A DNA stretch of 64,000 bases from Xenophilus sp. Marseille-Q4582 (GCF_916700565.1 NZ_CAKAKO010000001.1:372001-436000), one strand, 5' to 3'. Positions 25,970-35,931 are shown, counted from the first letter of the stretch. The notes: generated from the sequence alone by a model not told the origin. Translations and numbers: made by a program.

Positions 25970-26021
25970 ACGTGAAGCATACACCGTAGATGCAAATGTT
26001 TCGAATCGACACCCTCAAGGT

Positions 26022-26315
26022 GTGTCAGCCCAACTCAAAGCCCCGACGGAACTGCCCGACCCAAACGACTTGCGGGCGGTGCTGAGCTATTGGGTGCGGC
26101 TGCTGCGCGTCAGCCGGGGTTGGTCGCAGGAGCAGTTGGGCCTGGAGTGCGATCTGGACCGCACCTATGTGTCGTCGGTGGAGCGGGGGCGCTGGAACGT
26201 GTCTCTCTCGAACATCGAGCGCTTCGCCAAGGTCCTGGAAGTGCCTGCCTGGGCCTTGCTGGTTCCGCCAACCAAGCTGGGGCAGCTTCCGGTCCTTGAG
26301 GTTCGGTCGGTGTGA
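26022..26315 (+). CDS. XRE-family HTH transcriptional regulator
   Basis: 97 residues. A complete Cro/C1-type helix-turn-helix occupies residues 20-80: LRVSRGWSQEQLGLECDLDRTYVSSVERGRWNVSLSNIERFAKVL. This single-domain form with the conserved WSQEQLG...RTYVSSVERG is common in mobile elements and as a solitary repressor. The start is a GTG at 26022. It is divergent from the four-gene envelope operon and faces the DUF3987 gene. Confidence 0.85.
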   Translation: MSAQLKAPTELPDPNDLRAVLSYWVRLLRVSRGWSQEQLGLECDLDRTYVSSVERGRWNVSLSNIERFAKVLEVPAWALLVPPTKLGQLPVLEVRSV

Positions 26316-26588
26316 CGGGTGAGAAGACCAGATGAGTTGCGCGCACTTGCGCGCGTGAGGGGGCAGGCAGGTGCTTGTGGGCCCTGGCGCGGTTCTGCAT
26401 CGGGGGCGGTTGGCTGAATCAGACTTCAGGTCGAAAACCTGACGATGCCCTACCCGCATGGGCTGATGCCATATGCGGTCGGACTTCAGATTGCCGAAGA
26501 ACTGCCTTGCTCTTTCGGGCTCAGACATTGGTCTCGGCTGGCGGGGCTGCAGCCAGCCCTTCAGCCGGAACGCGGATTGAAGAGCTGC

Positions 26589-28106
26589 TTACAGCGCATC
26601 CAAGTAGCCCGACCGCCCACCGTACCGCAACCCAGGTTGGCCATATGTGAGCTGGATGTACTTGGTGTTGTGGTTATGCGGGCGCACGCAGGCGCGTCCG
26701 AAGTCTTCCAGGGCACGCAGGGCGCGCGAGCAACGCTTGCGCTCCCAGTCCGCGGGGCAGAAGCGCTGCAGATCACGCACCATCAGCGATTCACCTTGCT
26801 GCAGTGCGCGCTGGAGGTAGTTCTCCAGCACTTGCGCGTCGTACGCCGCCAGCGTCTGAGGCGATGCCTCATGTCGCATGTGCTGGAACTGGCGCGTGTG
26901 CCATTGAACGATGGCCTCGGCGCGTGCGAGCGTCTCGGCGCTGATCAAGCCCGGCAAGTCGTTGTAGACGTGGATCACACAGGCATAACGCGCGACGCGC
27001 TCGGCCATCTTGGCTGCGTAGCCGCCGAGGCCTCGCAACTGGCCGGCGGGGGCGCCCATGACGACGGTGCGGCGGAAGAGATCGTGGAAATAGGCCGCGG
27101 CGTCCCGGGTGAAGCCAACCGAGCGCCGAGAGAACCTGCGGTGCCTGAGCGCGGCGACGCCGTCGTTCAGGAAGTACTGAGCGCGATTCTGGAAGGCTTT
27201 CATCGCGTGGTAGACCGGCGCTGCAGTCAAGGTCGGGCGGATCTGCGCATGCGGCAGGAACGTGCACTCGACGCGGGCAAAGAACCCGGTGTCATCCGCC
27301 TCTTCCGCGCGACGCTTCATGAAGCGCAGAAGCACACCCGGCTGCGTGTACAGCAGGGCGCTTGCGCGCGGATTGCGGGCGCGCACCGAATCTTCGAGCG
27401 TGTCCAGGCGCACATCGTCGCCATCCCACAGGGTGAGGAGCAGATCGAACTCGCCCATCAGCTTGCCACTGAGCACATGCCCGGCATCCAGCGACGCGAT
27501 CAGCGTGGACGGGAAGCTGGCCAGACTGCGGGTCAGTGCGTTGGGTGTCACGCGGTCGTGCAGCAGATGCACGGGCCCCTGGGGCTCACGCTTGCGGTGC
27601 TCGGCGATGCTGTCTTCGAGCTTCGTGTCGGTCTCGCCGCTGGCAGCTTTCTGGGCACGCAACTCGAGCTGCGCCTCAAGGCTCTTCAGCCAGGCCTTGT
27701 ACTCCGCTCGGCGCTTGACGGCGCTGGGCGCCTCGCGCTCCAAGGCCTCCTGCACTTCCTTGTGCGGCTGCAGGAAGGGTTTGGCCGCAGTGCTCTTGCC
27801 GGCGCCGGAGGCTGCGCAAACGATGTTCAGCGTGCCGACGGGCGAGGGCGGCGCGTCCGGGCGCTGGACGTCAACGCGGACCTGCACGGCCGCTGCGGCG
27901 CTGCTCATGGCTGCGACAGCGGCGAGGGCGGGCTCGACGCCCGTGTTGTTGCAGTGCTCGCGGACTGCCGCAGCGATGAGTCCGCCAATGGAGTCGATCG
28001 GATAGGGGTCTTGGTTGTCTTGGTGGTAGTGCATATGAAGCTGCAGGTTGACGTGAATGGAGACATCAGTCCCCGGGGCTTCGAAGCGTATTTTTCTGGA
28101 CTGCAC
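26589..28106 (-). CDS. DUF3987 (YfjI-like) P-loop protein of mobile elements
   Basis: 505 residues. The Walker A sequence AASGAGKST lies near residue 97 after TLNIVC, as in the DUF3987 family found in phages, plasmids and islands and thought to act as a replicative primase/helicase-like ATPase. A helical linker (AEYKAWLKSLEAQLELRAQKA) follows, then TLIASLDAGHVLSGKL and LLLTLWDGDDVRLD, with the family's C-terminal helical region (YAAKMAERVARYACVIHVYND). The GTG at 28106 is uncertain; ATG 28034 is an alternative. A long plus-strand frame over the same bases is a shadow. Confidence 0.8.
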   Translation of the reverse strand: MQSRKIRFEAPGTDVSIHVNLQLHMHYHQDNQDPYPIDSIGGLIAAAVREHCNNTGVEPALAAVAAMSSAAAAVQVRVDVQRPDAPPSPVGTLNIVCAASGAGKSTAAKPFLQPHKEVQEALEREAPSAVKRRAEYKAWLKSLEAQLELRAQKAASGETDTKLEDSIAEHRKREPQGPVHLLHDRVTPNALTRSLASFPSTLIASLDAGHVLSGKLMGEFDLLLTLWDGDDVRLDTLEDSVRARNPRASALLYTQPGVLLRFMKRRAEEADDTGFFARVECTFLPHAQIRPTLTAAPVYHAMKAFQNRAQYFLNDGVAALRHRRFSRRSVGFTRDAAAYFHDLFRRTVVMGAPAGQLRGLGGYAAKMAERVARYACVIHVYNDLPGLISAETLARAEAIVQWHTRQFQHMRHEASPQTLAAYDAQVLENYLQRALQQGESLMVRDLQRFCPADWERKRCSRALRALEDFGRACVRPHNHNTKYIQLTYGQPGLRYGGRSGYLDAL

Positions 28107-28797
28107 TGATCCAGTGCTCAGCTCAAAAGTGCATGTGCGTAAAGGCTGGAGTACGAATTCGTGAGCCCCTGCACTGTGTGAGGCCTCGTTGGGTCATCAG
28201 CAAGCCCGATGCACTAGCGCGAACGCTGGTCACGGCTGAAACGCAAAACAGGAAGGATCTCGACACGGCACTGTTCCGTTTTCCATCGCGACATGAGTCC
28301 TGGATACACCTGAAGCTGGTGCTCAACTCCGTTGTGGCTGTCATCGAGAGCTGACGGCTGGATTGCACCGTTCTGCGAGGCGAGGATGCCGGGGACGAGA
28401 TTTCTTGCCCTCGTGCACGGACAAGAAATGCCCCGGGTTGCCGTTGGCCGCTCACATCAACCGCAGGAAAGGACCAGACGCACAGTGATCTCGGCGGGCA
28501 CAGCCTTCAAGGTTGGGTCAGCGTCGAACCTCGTCGGAGGTCGCGCTGGGGCCGTAGCGTGCGGCCCTTTGACGCACCACTTCTTCCTGGCGCCATGCCG
28601 TTGAGGCGAGCGTCCAGGCCTTTCAACAGCTTATAGGCGCCGAAGACGGCTCCACGGGTCCATCAGTTGCCGCCAGCGTCAGGACTGGCGAGAGCCTGAT
28701 GCGAAGGTTCCGACGTACGAATCCTTCGCACGGGACAGCTATTCGGCTGGATGCCCATCAGCGTCCAGTGCCTGCCCTCATTTCGACCAAGTTAAAC
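28107..28797. other. Interval without a supported gene
   Basis: About 690 bases between the DUF3987 gene and the first YagK/YfjJ gene. Only short frames of fewer than 100 codons occur and none has a family resemblance or a good start. It may hold the divergent promoters of both genes and possibly replication sequences. Confidence 0.45.
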
Positions 28798-29925
28798 ATG
28801 AGCAAACGCCTGATCATCGAAAGCAGCCACCGCAACAAGTTTAAGAGTCCCAGTCCGCCGCGCTACGTCTCCCGGCTGGCGTTCGTGAACGGCCAGCAGG
28901 TCATTCAGATGTGGGGTGGGGAGGAGAACACGCACGCGCGAAACGTCGCGTTCGTGTCCCGCACCGCCTACCTGGTTGCTCACTCGACGCGTGGTCTGTT
29001 CGGTCTGGAGACGGACCGCGAAAGCGGTGAGAAGAAGCTGACGGTCACCTCTCTGGGCGGCGCGCTCGTCAGCGTGCTCCGGCTGCCGCTGGACACCATG
29101 GCCGCGACTTTCCCCGAGTGCGATTTCAATCCGCTGTTCAACATCTTCCGGCAGGCAAGCATGCAGCGCATGCGCGCGCGCGAGCTCCTACCGCTGTGCG
29201 ACGACGTGATGGGTTTTGTCGGGCCGCAGGCGCCCTCGATGCATGACCAGTTCACGGCGTTGGTGAACGATCTGCGGGCGCGGCGGACGACGGATGAGAT
29301 CGCTCAAGCTCTGGAACCCGTGCGACGCCGCCAAGACATGCAGTGGCGCGACGCCAAGCAGGCCGTCACCGAAGCGTTCGACGGCTGTGCCAAGCTGCTG
29401 GCCGTACATCTGGATCTGCACTTCCTGGTGCGGAAGAGTGGGGACGAGATCTCGAAGGTCGATGCGATGGACTGCGTGCGAAAGTTCCAGCGCTATCTCA
29501 ACAGCCACTTTCCGTTGATCCGCTTCATGCGGTGCATCGAGTATGGGCGCGAGTCGGGTTTTCGCTTTCGCTTCATCGTGCTGCTGAACGCGCACCTCGT
29601 CGCCAATGCCGCTGTCCAGGGCGCCAAGATGGGTGAGCACTGGAATATCGTGATCACCCATGGCGCGGGTGCGTACGGCTGTTTCAACCTCCCGCAACGT
29701 CGTGGACTGGGCACGATTGCCTACAACGACAAGGAGCGAATCAGCGCGTTGATCACGCAGGAGGTCGCGCTCGTGGTCAAGCCCAACTTCTGGATCCACT
29801 ACGTTGGTCAGCTCAAGAGCTTTCAGATCAGTCCGAAGGCGCGTCGTCCGCTGTCGCCCCCGCAGGGACGGGCGCATGAAATCGTTCGTTGGGGGGGCGC
29901 AGGTCCTTCCACCTTCCCGCGCTGA
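28798..29925 (+). CDS. YagK/YfjJ domain protein (inovirus Gp2-like), HxH motif lost
   Basis: 375 residues from ATG 28798 (MSKRLIIESSHRNK). The C-terminal part matches the YagK/YfjJ domain of inovirus Gp2 family proteins, which are Rep-like: LLAVHLDLHFLV, then VRKFQRYLNSHFPLIRFMRCIEYG, then GFRFRFIVLLN where relatives, including the next gene, have a GFHLHLMLLI strand with histidines. The N-terminal third is specific. The two histidines of the metal-binding strand are therefore arginine or phenylalanine here. Role in replication or control of the mobile element is inferred. Confidence 0.7.
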   Translation: MSKRLIIESSHRNKFKSPSPPRYVSRLAFVNGQQVIQMWGGEENTHARNVAFVSRTAYLVAHSTRGLFGLETDRESGEKKLTVTSLGGALVSVLRLPLDTMAATFPECDFNPLFNIFRQASMQRMRARELLPLCDDVMGFVGPQAPSMHDQFTALVNDLRARRTTDEIAQALEPVRRRQDMQWRDAKQAVTEAFDGCAKLLAVHLDLHFLVRKSGDEISKVDAMDCVRKFQRYLNSHFPLIRFMRCIEYGRESGFRFRFIVLLNAHLVANAAVQGAKMGEHWNIVITHGAGAYGCFNLPQRRGLGTIAYNDKERISALITQEVALVVKPNFWIHYVGQLKSFQISPKARRPLSPPQGRAHEIVRWGGAGPSTFPR

Positions 29926-30588
29926 ACGTGCCCTCCGACTGACCAGTCGAGGGCGAGCGGCGCGCTATGCCTTGGAAGAAGCGCTGCTCTCAAACTTTTA
30001 TGGGCGTTGCTCATTTTTTGATGCACGGTCTCTAACTTGACATCGCCGCCGCCATCGTGGTGCCTCGATGTTCTCGGCGCATCCGATCCCCAGAGAGCCT
30101 GATCGGTCCCGAATCTTCGTGGCTTCTTCGCAGCGGCTGTTGCCTTGGTTCGGTGGAACTAAAGATGTAGTGGTGTAGTGGTGTAGTTCTTGTAGTTGTT
30201 CTGATAGTTCTAGATGTACTTGACGCTGATGTAGCGATCAGCATGTCAACCGCAGGTGGATCAGAGATCAATCAGAAGCGTTCGGACAGCTAGATCAGCA
30301 TCAGTTGAATCAGCCATACATCTGCGATGCGGTGTGCCTGACAAGGTCTATGCAGGATGCAGCACTTGGCCACCAGGCCAAGGTGCGACCAGCCCTCGTG
30401 ATGCGCTTGATCCAGCTACTGAATGTCTTGCTTTCCTGCAAAGCAGTCCAGCCAAGCAGGATCGGCAGAGTCGACGTCAATCGTCGGATCAAGACATGCA
30501 TGCACCGCGAATGCCAAGGCTGCCAGAGACCGTGCTTCAAGTTCCATGGGCCCTGTGCCCATGCCATCAACTGAACGCGAGCATTTTC
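29926..30588. other. Interval without a supported gene, contains a short direct-repeat tract
   Basis: Roughly 660 bases between two related Gp2-like genes. The 3' half is AT-richer than its surroundings. It contains the GTAGT repeat tract at 30164-30209 (listed separately). In-frame upstream extension of the next gene to 30256 has no coding look. A replication origin or promoter region is possible. Confidence 0.45.
30164..30209 (+). repeat. GTAGT-type short direct repeats (possible iterons)
   Basis: Four GTAGT units at 30167, 30175, 30183 and 30192, spaced 8, 8 and 9 bases apart, plus a variant ATAGT at 30204. The first three sit in a near-perfect GTAGTGGT tandem. They lie 380-420 bases upstream of a Rep-like gene, the usual position for iterons, but they are short. 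Confidence 0.4.
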
Positions 30589-31749
30589 ATGAACGACTCT
30601 TTCGAACCGCAAAAACACTTTGACAACGAGGGCGAGTGCCTCGACGCATTCATGCATGAGGAGATTCTCAACCTCCCATCCACCGGTGCACCTGCTTGCC
30701 TGGTCGACGACATCACCCGAGCAAGGCTCGAGGTCAAGAAGGTGATTCGCTACGCCCTGATCATTCTGGATCAGGAGCCGAAGAAGGCCGAAGCGGTCAA
30801 GGTGATCCACGGTGCACGCAGTGCCCGGGACTCGACCGTGACCACCCGGCCGAATGAAGCTGATCGCCAGAAGAAGCAGGCGCGCCAGCTCACGTACGCG
30901 GGCAAGGCGCTGAAGCTCGACCTTGATCTGATCCGGTACGAGTACCCTGGGCACGGCTTCCACCCGTGTGCCATGGCGCTGATGCACGCGGCTCAGGCGG
31001 CCAAGGATGCTTTGAACGCATGGCGACGGTCACCAGAGGGGCTGAATGCCAGCAACGCGGCGCAGATGCGCAAGCGTGAGCAGCTCGCGCAAGAGATTCT
31101 GGCTGAGGTCCAAGAGACCTCGCGCACGGCATCCTACCGTGAGGAAGCAGAACGCATTCGGCATACGACCTGGCAGCGCATGGACAGCACAAAGAACCTG
31201 ATCGAGCACATGTTCAATCAGCGGTCGCGGCTGCTTTGCGTGCGGGTCGATCTGCGGTACCGGCATTTCTTCCTTGGCGAGCGGTACGACGCATCGCTGC
31301 CTGGTCATCCCAGCTTCGAGATGGTGGGGGTGCACCGTGAGCACTTGCTCAACATCCTGCGCCGCCAGATCTTCAAAGACTGCCTCTTCGGCTACATCCT
31401 GCGCATCGAATGGGCACCGGGCACGGGATTCCACTTGCACCTGATGCTGCTGATCGATGGTCGTGAGCGTCGTGGGGGAGTGGAGATTGGCAACTTGATC
31501 GGGCGCAAGTGGCGCACGGAGGTGACGCAGGGTCATGGCTACGACTTCAACTGCAACCGCAAGGCCATGAATGGCGGCTACAAGATGCGGGGAACTGGCA
31601 TGTTTGAGCGTGCCGATGCGCAAGGGTGCAGGGGCTTGATGAAGGCAGCCGAGTATCTGGCCAAGGCCGATCACTTCATCAGCTTCTACCGCAGCGACCG
31701 GCAGCGGACCTACTTTCGCAGCCAGATCCGCCCGCCGGCGCAGGCCTGA
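30589..31749 (+). CDS. YagK/YfjJ domain protein (inovirus Gp2-like), HxH motif intact
   Basis: 386 residues from ATG 30589 (MNDSFEPQKHFDNEG). The C-terminal 150 residues carry the YagK/YfjJ domain: LLCVRVDLRYRHFF, LRRQIFKDCLFGYILRIEWAPGTGFHLHLMLLIDG and a basic NGGYKMRGTGMF region with a lysine-rich AAEYLAKADHF. The FHLHLM strand with two histidines resembles the metal-binding HUH strand of Rep proteins. It is the likely functional paralogue of the 28798 gene. The N-terminal half is helical, with a long polar helix near residue 170. Confidence 0.75.
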   Translation: MNDSFEPQKHFDNEGECLDAFMHEEILNLPSTGAPACLVDDITRARLEVKKVIRYALIILDQEPKKAEAVKVIHGARSARDSTVTTRPNEADRQKKQARQLTYAGKALKLDLDLIRYEYPGHGFHPCAMALMHAAQAAKDALNAWRRSPEGLNASNAAQMRKREQLAQEILAEVQETSRTASYREEAERIRHTTWQRMDSTKNLIEHMFNQRSRLLCVRVDLRYRHFFLGERYDASLPGHPSFEMVGVHREHLLNILRRQIFKDCLFGYILRIEWAPGTGFHLHLMLLIDGRERRGGVEIGNLIGRKWRTEVTQGHGYDFNCNRKAMNGGYKMRGTGMFERADAQGCRGLMKAAEYLAKADHFISFYRSDRQRTYFRSQIRPPAQA

Positions 31750-31879
31750 TTGTTCCAGCGATTGCGTCCGATGCGCACGGCGGCCAGGCGCAGCGCGACG
31801 ACGCTTTCAGATGTGAAGCCAACCTGATAGCCCGCCGTCACTTCGGCGTTGTCTCGCGCGGCCCGGTCAGGCAGTGACA

Positions 31880-33037
31880 ATGAGAAGTCATTTGAGTGTC
31901 CTGAATATGATCGAAAACTATCAACAGCGGATCAACGACCTAAAGCCTGCGACAAAAAATCTTGGCGAACTCGCTAAGATAACCCGCGTATCAATCAATC
32001 AGGTACTTGAGGCCGCCAGAGATCTAGAAATTGATTTTTGGAAGCACCGCCCGAATGCGCAGCCAAGCCCTCCCGATGCAGCGCGAGTCTATTTTGCGTG
32101 GCCTCCGGAGAAATACGCCCTTTATGTCTGCCTCGTCGGCACTGCGAAAGTCGGAAGCTCGGAGTATGAGCGTGAGTATGAGTTGAGAAGTAGGCGCAGC
32201 AACTATTTAGATGCCGTCGCGTCACAAGACATCAAGTTTGCTGCGGACCGCCTTGTTTTGCTGAATCTCTTTTACGGCTTGACATATTCGATGCTTATCA
32301 ATCGTCACGCTTCGGATCAGGCGATCACTGCTTCGGCTTTCCCTTGCGCGTTGGATGTCGGAAGATCTAACATGCCGATAGTGGACGCGAACACTCTAAG
32401 CAAGCGTTGCATTGACTATGAGGGAAATTGGGAATTAAGGTTGTACGTGCCACCCCTTGAGGTAGACCTGAACAGCCAGCCCACTGGTAGTGCCGAAAGT
32501 CTCGTCGTGCGCGTGCAAGATCTCGTTCTCTTGCCTGAATTGGTAGATCCGTTAATTCGAAAAATTACCGGAGGTATCGATGTCAAAACGCATTGCGCTG
32601 AACTACAACTCGTTTGCGAAATATTCAACGAACTCTGGGTAAACGCAGAAGAGGATGGGTGGAAAGACTGGCGCCGAAAAGTCCTGAAAAAATTGGATGG
32701 ATCTATTTTCTTCAAGAAAAGTCAGAACATGCAAAATCTTGTTTTTTGGATCTTCGACTCTCTGAATGACCAGATTAGGATCTTATCCCAAGAAGAAGAG
32801 GAGAAGAGAAAAAATTCCGTATTCCATAAACGAAAGAAAGCCGTTCCTGATCGATTGAAGGTGCTACTGGAAGTGTCGGCAAAATTTTGGGGGAAATATG
32901 ATGATAAGGAATCCTGTCCCTTTCAAAAGGACGTTTCCAGGGAGTTTGTCGCGCAAGGTTTTCCCGGGAAATGGGCAGATGCCGCAGCGAATTTGGTGGC
33001 CAAGGTGCGCAGGAAATCACCCGAAACACGAGTGTAG
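31880..33037 (+). CDS. Hypothetical protein of low GC content
   Basis: 385 residues from ATG 31880; GTG 31874 and ATG 31907 are alternatives. No known family. Composition is clearly AT-richer than the surroundings (many AAA, ATT and TTT codons), suggesting recent acquisition. The N-terminus has a short HTH-like stretch (NLGELAKITRVSINQVLEAARD); the middle has hydrophobic FAADRLVLLNLFYGLTYSMLI; the C-terminus is Lys/Glu-rich (EEEEKRKNSVFHKRKKAV) with RLKVLLEVSAKFWGKY. It could be an accessory defence or effector gene on the mobile element; this is inference. A degenerate IS follows at once. Confidence 0.65.
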   Translation: MRSHLSVLNMIENYQQRINDLKPATKNLGELAKITRVSINQVLEAARDLEIDFWKHRPNAQPSPPDAARVYFAWPPEKYALYVCLVGTAKVGSSEYEREYELRSRRSNYLDAVASQDIKFAADRLVLLNLFYGLTYSMLINRHASDQAITASAFPCALDVGRSNMPIVDANTLSKRCIDYEGNWELRLYVPPLEVDLNSQPTGSAESLVVRVQDLVLLPELVDPLIRKITGGIDVKTHCAELQLVCEIFNELWVNAEEDGWKDWRRKVLKKLDGSIFFKKSQNMQNLVFWIFDSLNDQIRILSQEEEEKRKNSVFHKRKKAVPDRLKVLLEVSAKFWGKYDDKESCPFQKDVSREFVAQGFPGKWADAAANLVAKVRRKSPETRV

Positions 33038-33077
33038 GGAGTCGGCCTGAACAAACCTGTTTTCATTCGCAGGCGGC

Positions 33078-34215
33078 TCAGTGCTCGCCCGGAGCGGCGA
33101 CCAGTGCAGCGATGGCCTCCTGCATCGCCAGTGCAAAGCGGGCGCAATACAGCCGCAGCACGGGCGTGATCAGGCGCAGGTTGTGCCCGGCGTCGCACAT
33201 CACCGCATGCAGCGCATCGCCCAGCGCACCCTTGAGCGCATCGCGGCCCAGTCGCCTTTCCATCTTCATGTGCCCGATGGCCGGCTCGATGGCGCTGCGC
33301 CGTTTGATCATGGCCTTCAGCGTCCTGAGGGCGCCGCGCCGGTGTCCCGAGCGCAGGATGCGCACGCCTTCGATCTCCACGCCCCGATAGCCGTTGTCCA
33401 CGATGGCCGTGGCCGGCGGCCTGTCCGTGCCGGTGAGGATGCCCACCTGCTCCAGCGTCGGGGCCAGGGTGTGGCCGTCGTAGGGGTTGCCCGGCATGGA
33501 GCGCATGCCCACCACCAGGCCTTCCTTCAGCGTGGTCGTGATGCTGACCTTCACGCCGAACTGGTACGGTGTCCTGGCCTTGCCTTTGCTGATGCACTCC
33601 ACCTCGGGCGCATGCGGGGCGTACAGCTTGTCTTTGTCTTTGGTGCGCTGGGCCAGGGTGCGGCCCGTGCGCTGCAGCAACTCCTGCAATTTGGCCTTGG
33701 CCGCTTCGGGTAACACGTTCAGTTGGCGGGCCGCCTCGCGTTGCACGCGGCCCACACGGGTGCGCAGCATGCACACCGCCTTCTTCATGCGCTTGAACTG
33801 CTTGGCGTGTGCGTAGCGCCCGACCTGCGCGGTCAGTCGTGGGGCGATGCGGTTGTAGTTCTGGCGCAGCCGCAGCCCGTTGTCTTGGGCCACCTTGACC
33901 AGATGCTGGCGGCTCTTGTCCAGCAAGCGGCTGTCGGTGGGATGGGCGACGGCCTTGGGCATGACAGTGGTGTCCACGACCACCTGCTGCGCGCTGGCCT
34001 TCTGGATCACGCTGCCACGCCGGGCGGCCTCAATGCTGGCCGCCAGCAGCGTCTCCACGCTTTTTCACCAACGCGCGTTTTTCAGCGCGTCAGGCTGGAC
34101 GGGTTCACGTCCAGTTCAGTCTGCAGGTAGGTCTGGCGCATGAGAACTGCCAGTGCGGGTTCTCCACCCAGGTGTCGACCAGCGCCTCTTTAGACGCATC
34201 GAAGCTGTGCTGCAG
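33078..34215 (-). pseudogene. Degenerate IS5-family transposase
   Basis: The last 326 residues (34058 down to 33078) keep family motifs: VVVDTTVMPKAVAHPTDSRLL with the first Asp, RYAHAKQFKRMKKAV, AIVDNGYRGVEIEGV with the second Asp, and RRSAIEPAIGHMKMERRLG with the Glu. The N-terminal part is broken. Upstream bases read as ALVDTWVENPHWQF and, in another frame, TYLQTELDVNPSSLTR followed by a stop where Trp-Arg-Lys-Arg is expected, then a further shift. No terminal repeats or target duplication were found, so it is a dead remnant. Confidence 0.8.
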
Positions 34216-34404
34216 GTGCGACGTGCCGCTTCCCGTAAACGAAGGTTGAGCATGAGAGAAGGCAATTTTTCCTTTCATATCAAATGGTTGCGTTGATCTC
34301 TTAGGTCATCCTTTCCCACTTGGAAGGTATGCGGAAGGTCCAGTGCCTGAAACTTCTCACAGGCAGCTGCGCAGCGCCCAAACCCCCAGAAAAGGAAATT
34401 CAAC

Positions 34405-34773
34405 ATGACCCAAATCCCCGTGCCCAACAAGGTGCGCGTCAAGGCCACCATCCCTGGCGGCAAGGCTCTCGCCGATGCCGCACCTGCTCAAAGCTGCGCA
34501 CAACTGCGGGCGTTCACGCCCGGGCCGCTGGCTGCCGTATCGAATGACATCCTCCCCGCGAGCCTGATCCGCAAGAACGAGCTCCTCGACAAGCTCAAGA
34601 TTTCCAAGTCCACGCTGCACGCCAAGCTGGATGTTCGCAGCCGCTACCACGACCCCTCCATCCCGCGTCCCCGCTACCTGGAGCGCAGCCGCATCCCGCT
34701 GTGGAGCGAGCAGGAGGTCAACGCCTGGCTGACCAAGCTGTTCGACGACGAGAACGGTGCCACCGAAGCGTAA
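34405..34773 (+). CDS. AlpA-family HTH transcriptional regulator
   Basis: 122 residues. The C-terminal 70 residues form the AlpA-like winged HTH: LIRKNELLDKLKISKSTLHAKLDVRSRYHDPSIPRP then SEQEVNAWLTKLF. AlpA proteins often control excision or gene expression in integrated elements. The N-terminal 50 residues are Pro/Ala-rich and less conserved. It begins the long array of small + strand mobile-element genes; its 3' end lies ten bases upstream of the next start. Confidence 0.75.
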   Translation: MTQIPVPNKVRVKATIPGGKALADAAPAQSCAQLRAFTPGPLAAVSNDILPASLIRKNELLDKLKISKSTLHAKLDVRSRYHDPSIPRPRYLERSRIPLWSEQEVNAWLTKLFDDENGATEA

Positions 34774-34783
34774 GGGCGAGACC

Positions 34784-35629
34784 ATGACGAAAAAGAAGTT
34801 CACCCGCACCACGATCGCGCAGGTGGTCGAGAAGGTCCAACACCGCACGAGTGCGTTCTGCGCCGTGGACCAGTTCGCCAAACTGAACCAGCGCGTCAAG
34901 AAGGCGGCTGGCGCCGCGGTCGACCTCGTGCTGAAGAACCCCTGCCTCTGCGGCGCCGTCCCTCCGCGCCGCAAGGGCAACTCCGAGCCCGAGAAGTGCG
35001 GTCCCTCGCTGAAGCTCAGCCACCAGGTCATCGCCGAGGCCCACGCTCTGTCGCCGACCTTCTTCGATTCGACGATGCGCACGACCCTGCCCCAGCGCTC
35101 GCGCTCGGAAAAGCAGTGGGCCCGGCAAGTGGGCGAGCGCATGGACCTCGCGGAGGTCATCCTGATCTGCTGTGCCGCAATGTGCTACCCGGCGAAGAAG
35201 CCGACTGCCCAGTTGTGGGCGCTGATGGAGATGTGCTGGCACCGCTGGGATGAACTCGACACGCTGGATGAATTGATACGGCGCAAGCGCAGCGACCACT
35301 GCCGTCTCGGCGGAATCAAGCGCCATGACAAGCATGCGGCGATCATGGAGCAAGCCATTCCCTTGTTGACATCGGCGGCGCCGACGCAGGGGTGGATGAG
35401 CAAGGCTCACGCGGGGGATGTTGTCGGCGAGTTGCTGATTCAGATCGCACAGGAGGCCGAGTACAAGGGCTCGCTCGAGCTGGACCAGTGGTCGCGCACG
35501 ATCCAGCAGTTCATCCGCGAGGATCCCCGGGCCAAGGCCGCCTTCGAGAAGAAGCGCAGCGCGCGCCGCTGCCACCGGGTCAGTGGCACGCGTGCGCAGC
35601 GGCCCTGCCGCGTGCGCCGCAAGGCGTGA
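34784..35629 (+). CDS. Hypothetical protein of the mobile-element array
   Basis: 281 residues from ATG 34784 (MTKKKFTRTTIAQ). Features: a cysteine pair in KNPCLCGAVPPRRKGNSEPEKCGP, a hydrophobic LAEVILICCAAMCYPAKKP, and a strongly basic C-terminus (RRCHRVSGTRAQRPCRVRRKA). Mostly helical and soluble. No family recognised. It follows the alpA-like gene by ten bases and is probably co-transcribed with it. Confidence 0.6.
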   Translation: MTKKKFTRTTIAQVVEKVQHRTSAFCAVDQFAKLNQRVKKAAGAAVDLVLKNPCLCGAVPPRRKGNSEPEKCGPSLKLSHQVIAEAHALSPTFFDSTMRTTLPQRSRSEKQWARQVGERMDLAEVILICCAAMCYPAKKPTAQLWALMEMCWHRWDELDTLDELIRRKRSDHCRLGGIKRHDKHAAIMEQAIPLLTSAAPTQGWMSKAHAGDVVGELLIQIAQEAEYKGSLELDQWSRTIQQFIREDPRAKAAFEKKRSARRCHRVSGTRAQRPCRVRRKA

Positions 35630-35931
35630 GGGCTGCGACGAGCCGGACGCCGAGGTCTGCACGTAATCGAGTGTGACGTGGCGCCGGCCGTCCCAAGCGT
35701 GCGGCTGGTGCCACGACCGCAGGCGCCGCAACGGCACTGCGGTATAGATTTTTTCGATCACATATCACCGCGGCGAGCCACCCCAGCGATGGCTCTATGT
35801 CCTCGTCGAGCACGCGCAGCGGTGATTGCCCTCATTCCAGGAGCCCGTCATCCTCCTGTTCACTGCATGTCGAGCTGCTTGCAACCTGCCGCAGCCCACT
35901 ACGTGGGCTCCGGCCCATCACTTCACCGCCC

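Noticed and set aside
26445-28109. Plus-strand open frame of 554 codons opposite the DUF3987 gene
   Set aside because: The minus-strand frame has a proper Walker A motif and family segments; the plus frame has none.
30164-30235. CRISPR-like repeat array
   Set aside because: The repeat unit is only about five bases with 3-4 base gaps, far from a repeat-spacer structure; no cas gene.
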